The notes under the pieces: generated by a model
Seen by the model: only the letters and a program-made list of their open reading frames with translations
What the model was told of the DNA's origin: nothing
Database searches by the model: none
Made by a program: the position numbers and the translations under genes
Part shown: positions 5,140 through 5,958 of the stretch, one piece after another
How the letters are laid out: every line of letters starts with the position of its first letter
Numbering within the stretch: position 1 is the stretch's first letter
Assembly (NCBI GenBank): GCA_030596145.1
Contig: JAUVKS010000130.1
Location: 1-5,958 of the forward strand
Length of the DNA stretch: 5,958 nucleotides
Reading direction: 5' to 3'
From: Pseudomonadota bacterium
GTDB lineage: Bacteria > Desulfobacterota > Syntrophia > Syntrophales > JADFWA01

Positions 5140-5958
5140 ATGCATGAACTGATGTCCGGAAATGAAGCTATTGCCAGGGGTGCATATGAATGCGGTGTTC
5201 GCTTTGCGTCCGGTTATCCGGGAACACCGAGTACTGAAATTAAAGAAGAATTTTCCAAATATGAAGGTGTATATGCCGAGTGGTCCCCTAATGAAAAAGT
5301 AGCGCTTGAAGTAGCTATAGGAGCCGCATTGGCTGGAGCAAAGGCAATGGCGGTCATGAAGCATGTTGGAGTCAATGTTGCCGCGGATCCACTATTTACA
5401 GTTAGCTATACCGGAACAAATGCGGCTCTTGTTATAATAACTGCTGATGATCCTTCCATGCATAGTTCACAAAACGAACAGGACAACAGAAATTATGCAA
5501 AGTTCGCCAAGATTCCGATGCTCGAACCGGCTGACAGTCAGGAGGCTAAAGACTATATAAAGATCGCCTTCGATATCAGCAAAAAATTCGACACACCTGT
5601 CTTCCTCAGAATGACCACGAGAGTTTCACATTCCAAGTCTATTGTCACATTAGAAGATCCTGTTGACGTCAAAGATACAACGGGAATCCGGCACGATACT
5701 GCCAAATATGTCATGGTTCCCTTCAATGCGAGAGTAAGAAGGGTAGAAGTTGAAAAAAGAATGAATAAATTGCGGGAGTTTGTCGAGACATTCCCCGAAA
5801 ACCGAATGGAGATAAATGATACAGATGTGGGAATTATTACCGCAGGAATGCCATACAATTATGCAAAGGATGTCTTTCCCGAATACTCCTATCTGAAACT
5901 GGGTATGGTTCATCCGCTCCCTGTAAAATTGATAAGGGAATTCGCTTCAAAGGTAAAA
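5140..5958 (+). CDS. iorA: Indolepyruvate ferredoxin oxidoreductase alpha subunit, 3' partial
   Basis: The frame is open from ATG at 5140 to the window edge, giving 273 residues of a protein usually about 580-620 long. With IorB it oxidatively decarboxylates aryl 2-oxoacids such as indolepyruvate and phenylpyruvate to aryl-acetyl-CoA, passing electrons to ferredoxin; it serves amino acid fermentation, or runs in reverse for synthesis, in anaerobes. The visible half corresponds to the pyrimidine-type domain of 2-oxoacid oxidoreductases: LMSGNEAIARGA (4-15), GYPGTPSTEI (25-34), EWSPNEKVALE (47-57), MKHVGVNVAADPL (73-85) and DDPSMHSSQNEQDNR (103-117), then a linker and the start of the next domain. 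The thiamine diphosphate domain and the C-terminal ferredoxin-like [4Fe-4S] domain expected of IorA lie beyond the window, so their integrity is unknown. iorB is expected downstream. It follows the TPR gene by 45 bases with no clear terminator. Confidence 0.93.
   Translation, partial: MHELMSGNEAIARGAYECGVRFASGYPGTPSTEIKEEFSKYEGVYAEWSPNEKVALEVAIGAALAGAKAMAVMKHVGVNVAADPLFTVSYTGTNAALVIITADDPSMHSSQNEQDNRNYAKFAKIPMLEPADSQEAKDYIKIAFDISKKFDTPVFLRMTTRVSHSKSIVTLEDPVDVKDTTGIRHDTAKYVMVPFNARVRRVEVEKRMNKLREFVETFPENRMEINDTDVGIITAGMPYNYAKDVFPEYSYLKLGMVHPLPVKLIREFASKVK

Overview
This 5,958-base window looks like chromosomal sequence from an anaerobic bacterium, most plausibly a deltaproteobacterial-type (Desulfobacterota, sulfate-reducing or syntrophic) organism. 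That rests on three things: a homoserine dehydrogenase gene overlapping an archaeal-type phosphoglycerate-mutase-like gene, the start of a ferredoxin-dependent indolepyruvate oxidoreductase, and a MaoC/hydratase-2-type enoyl-CoA hydratase. The taxonomic guess is inference. Every gene I accept is on the + strand, and both window edges cut a gene.

Layout. (1) Positions 1-770 hold the 3' part of a MaoC-like double hot-dog enoyl-CoA hydratase. (2) Fifteen bases later (786-1292) comes a small four-helix membrane protein with two cysteine clusters. These two genes look like the end of one transcription unit. (3) A 134-base gap (1293-1426) follows. It holds a good sigma70-type promoter (TTGACA, 16 bases, TATAGA) and the ribosome binding site of hom, but no convincing intrinsic terminator. 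(4) Then come hom (1427-2746), the apgM-type putative homoserine kinase (2743-3972), a YbgC/4HBT-type thioesterase starting on TTG inside the end of apgM (3953-4378), a membrane-anchored TPR protein (4423-5094) and iorA (5140 to the window end). Overlaps and short gaps suggest one operon read from the promoter near 1358.

How the genes fit together. Hom reduces aspartate semialdehyde to homoserine. The apgM-like product is the family proposed to phosphorylate homoserine where classical ThrB is absent, so the overlapping pair would supply two consecutive steps of threonine synthesis. The thioesterase and IorA both concern acyl-CoA: IorAB makes aryl-acetyl-CoA from aryl 2-oxoacids with ferredoxin, and the thioesterase could hydrolyse acyl-CoA, though a direct link is speculative. 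The TPR protein probably scaffolds something at the membrane.

I see no mobile element, CRISPR array, tRNA or rRNA, and no clearly new multi-gene system. The points most worth a second look are the altered hydratase active-site motif, the internally duplicated cysteine/membrane protein, the hom-apgM pair, and a perfect 23-base palindrome inside apgM just before its catalytic serine codon.
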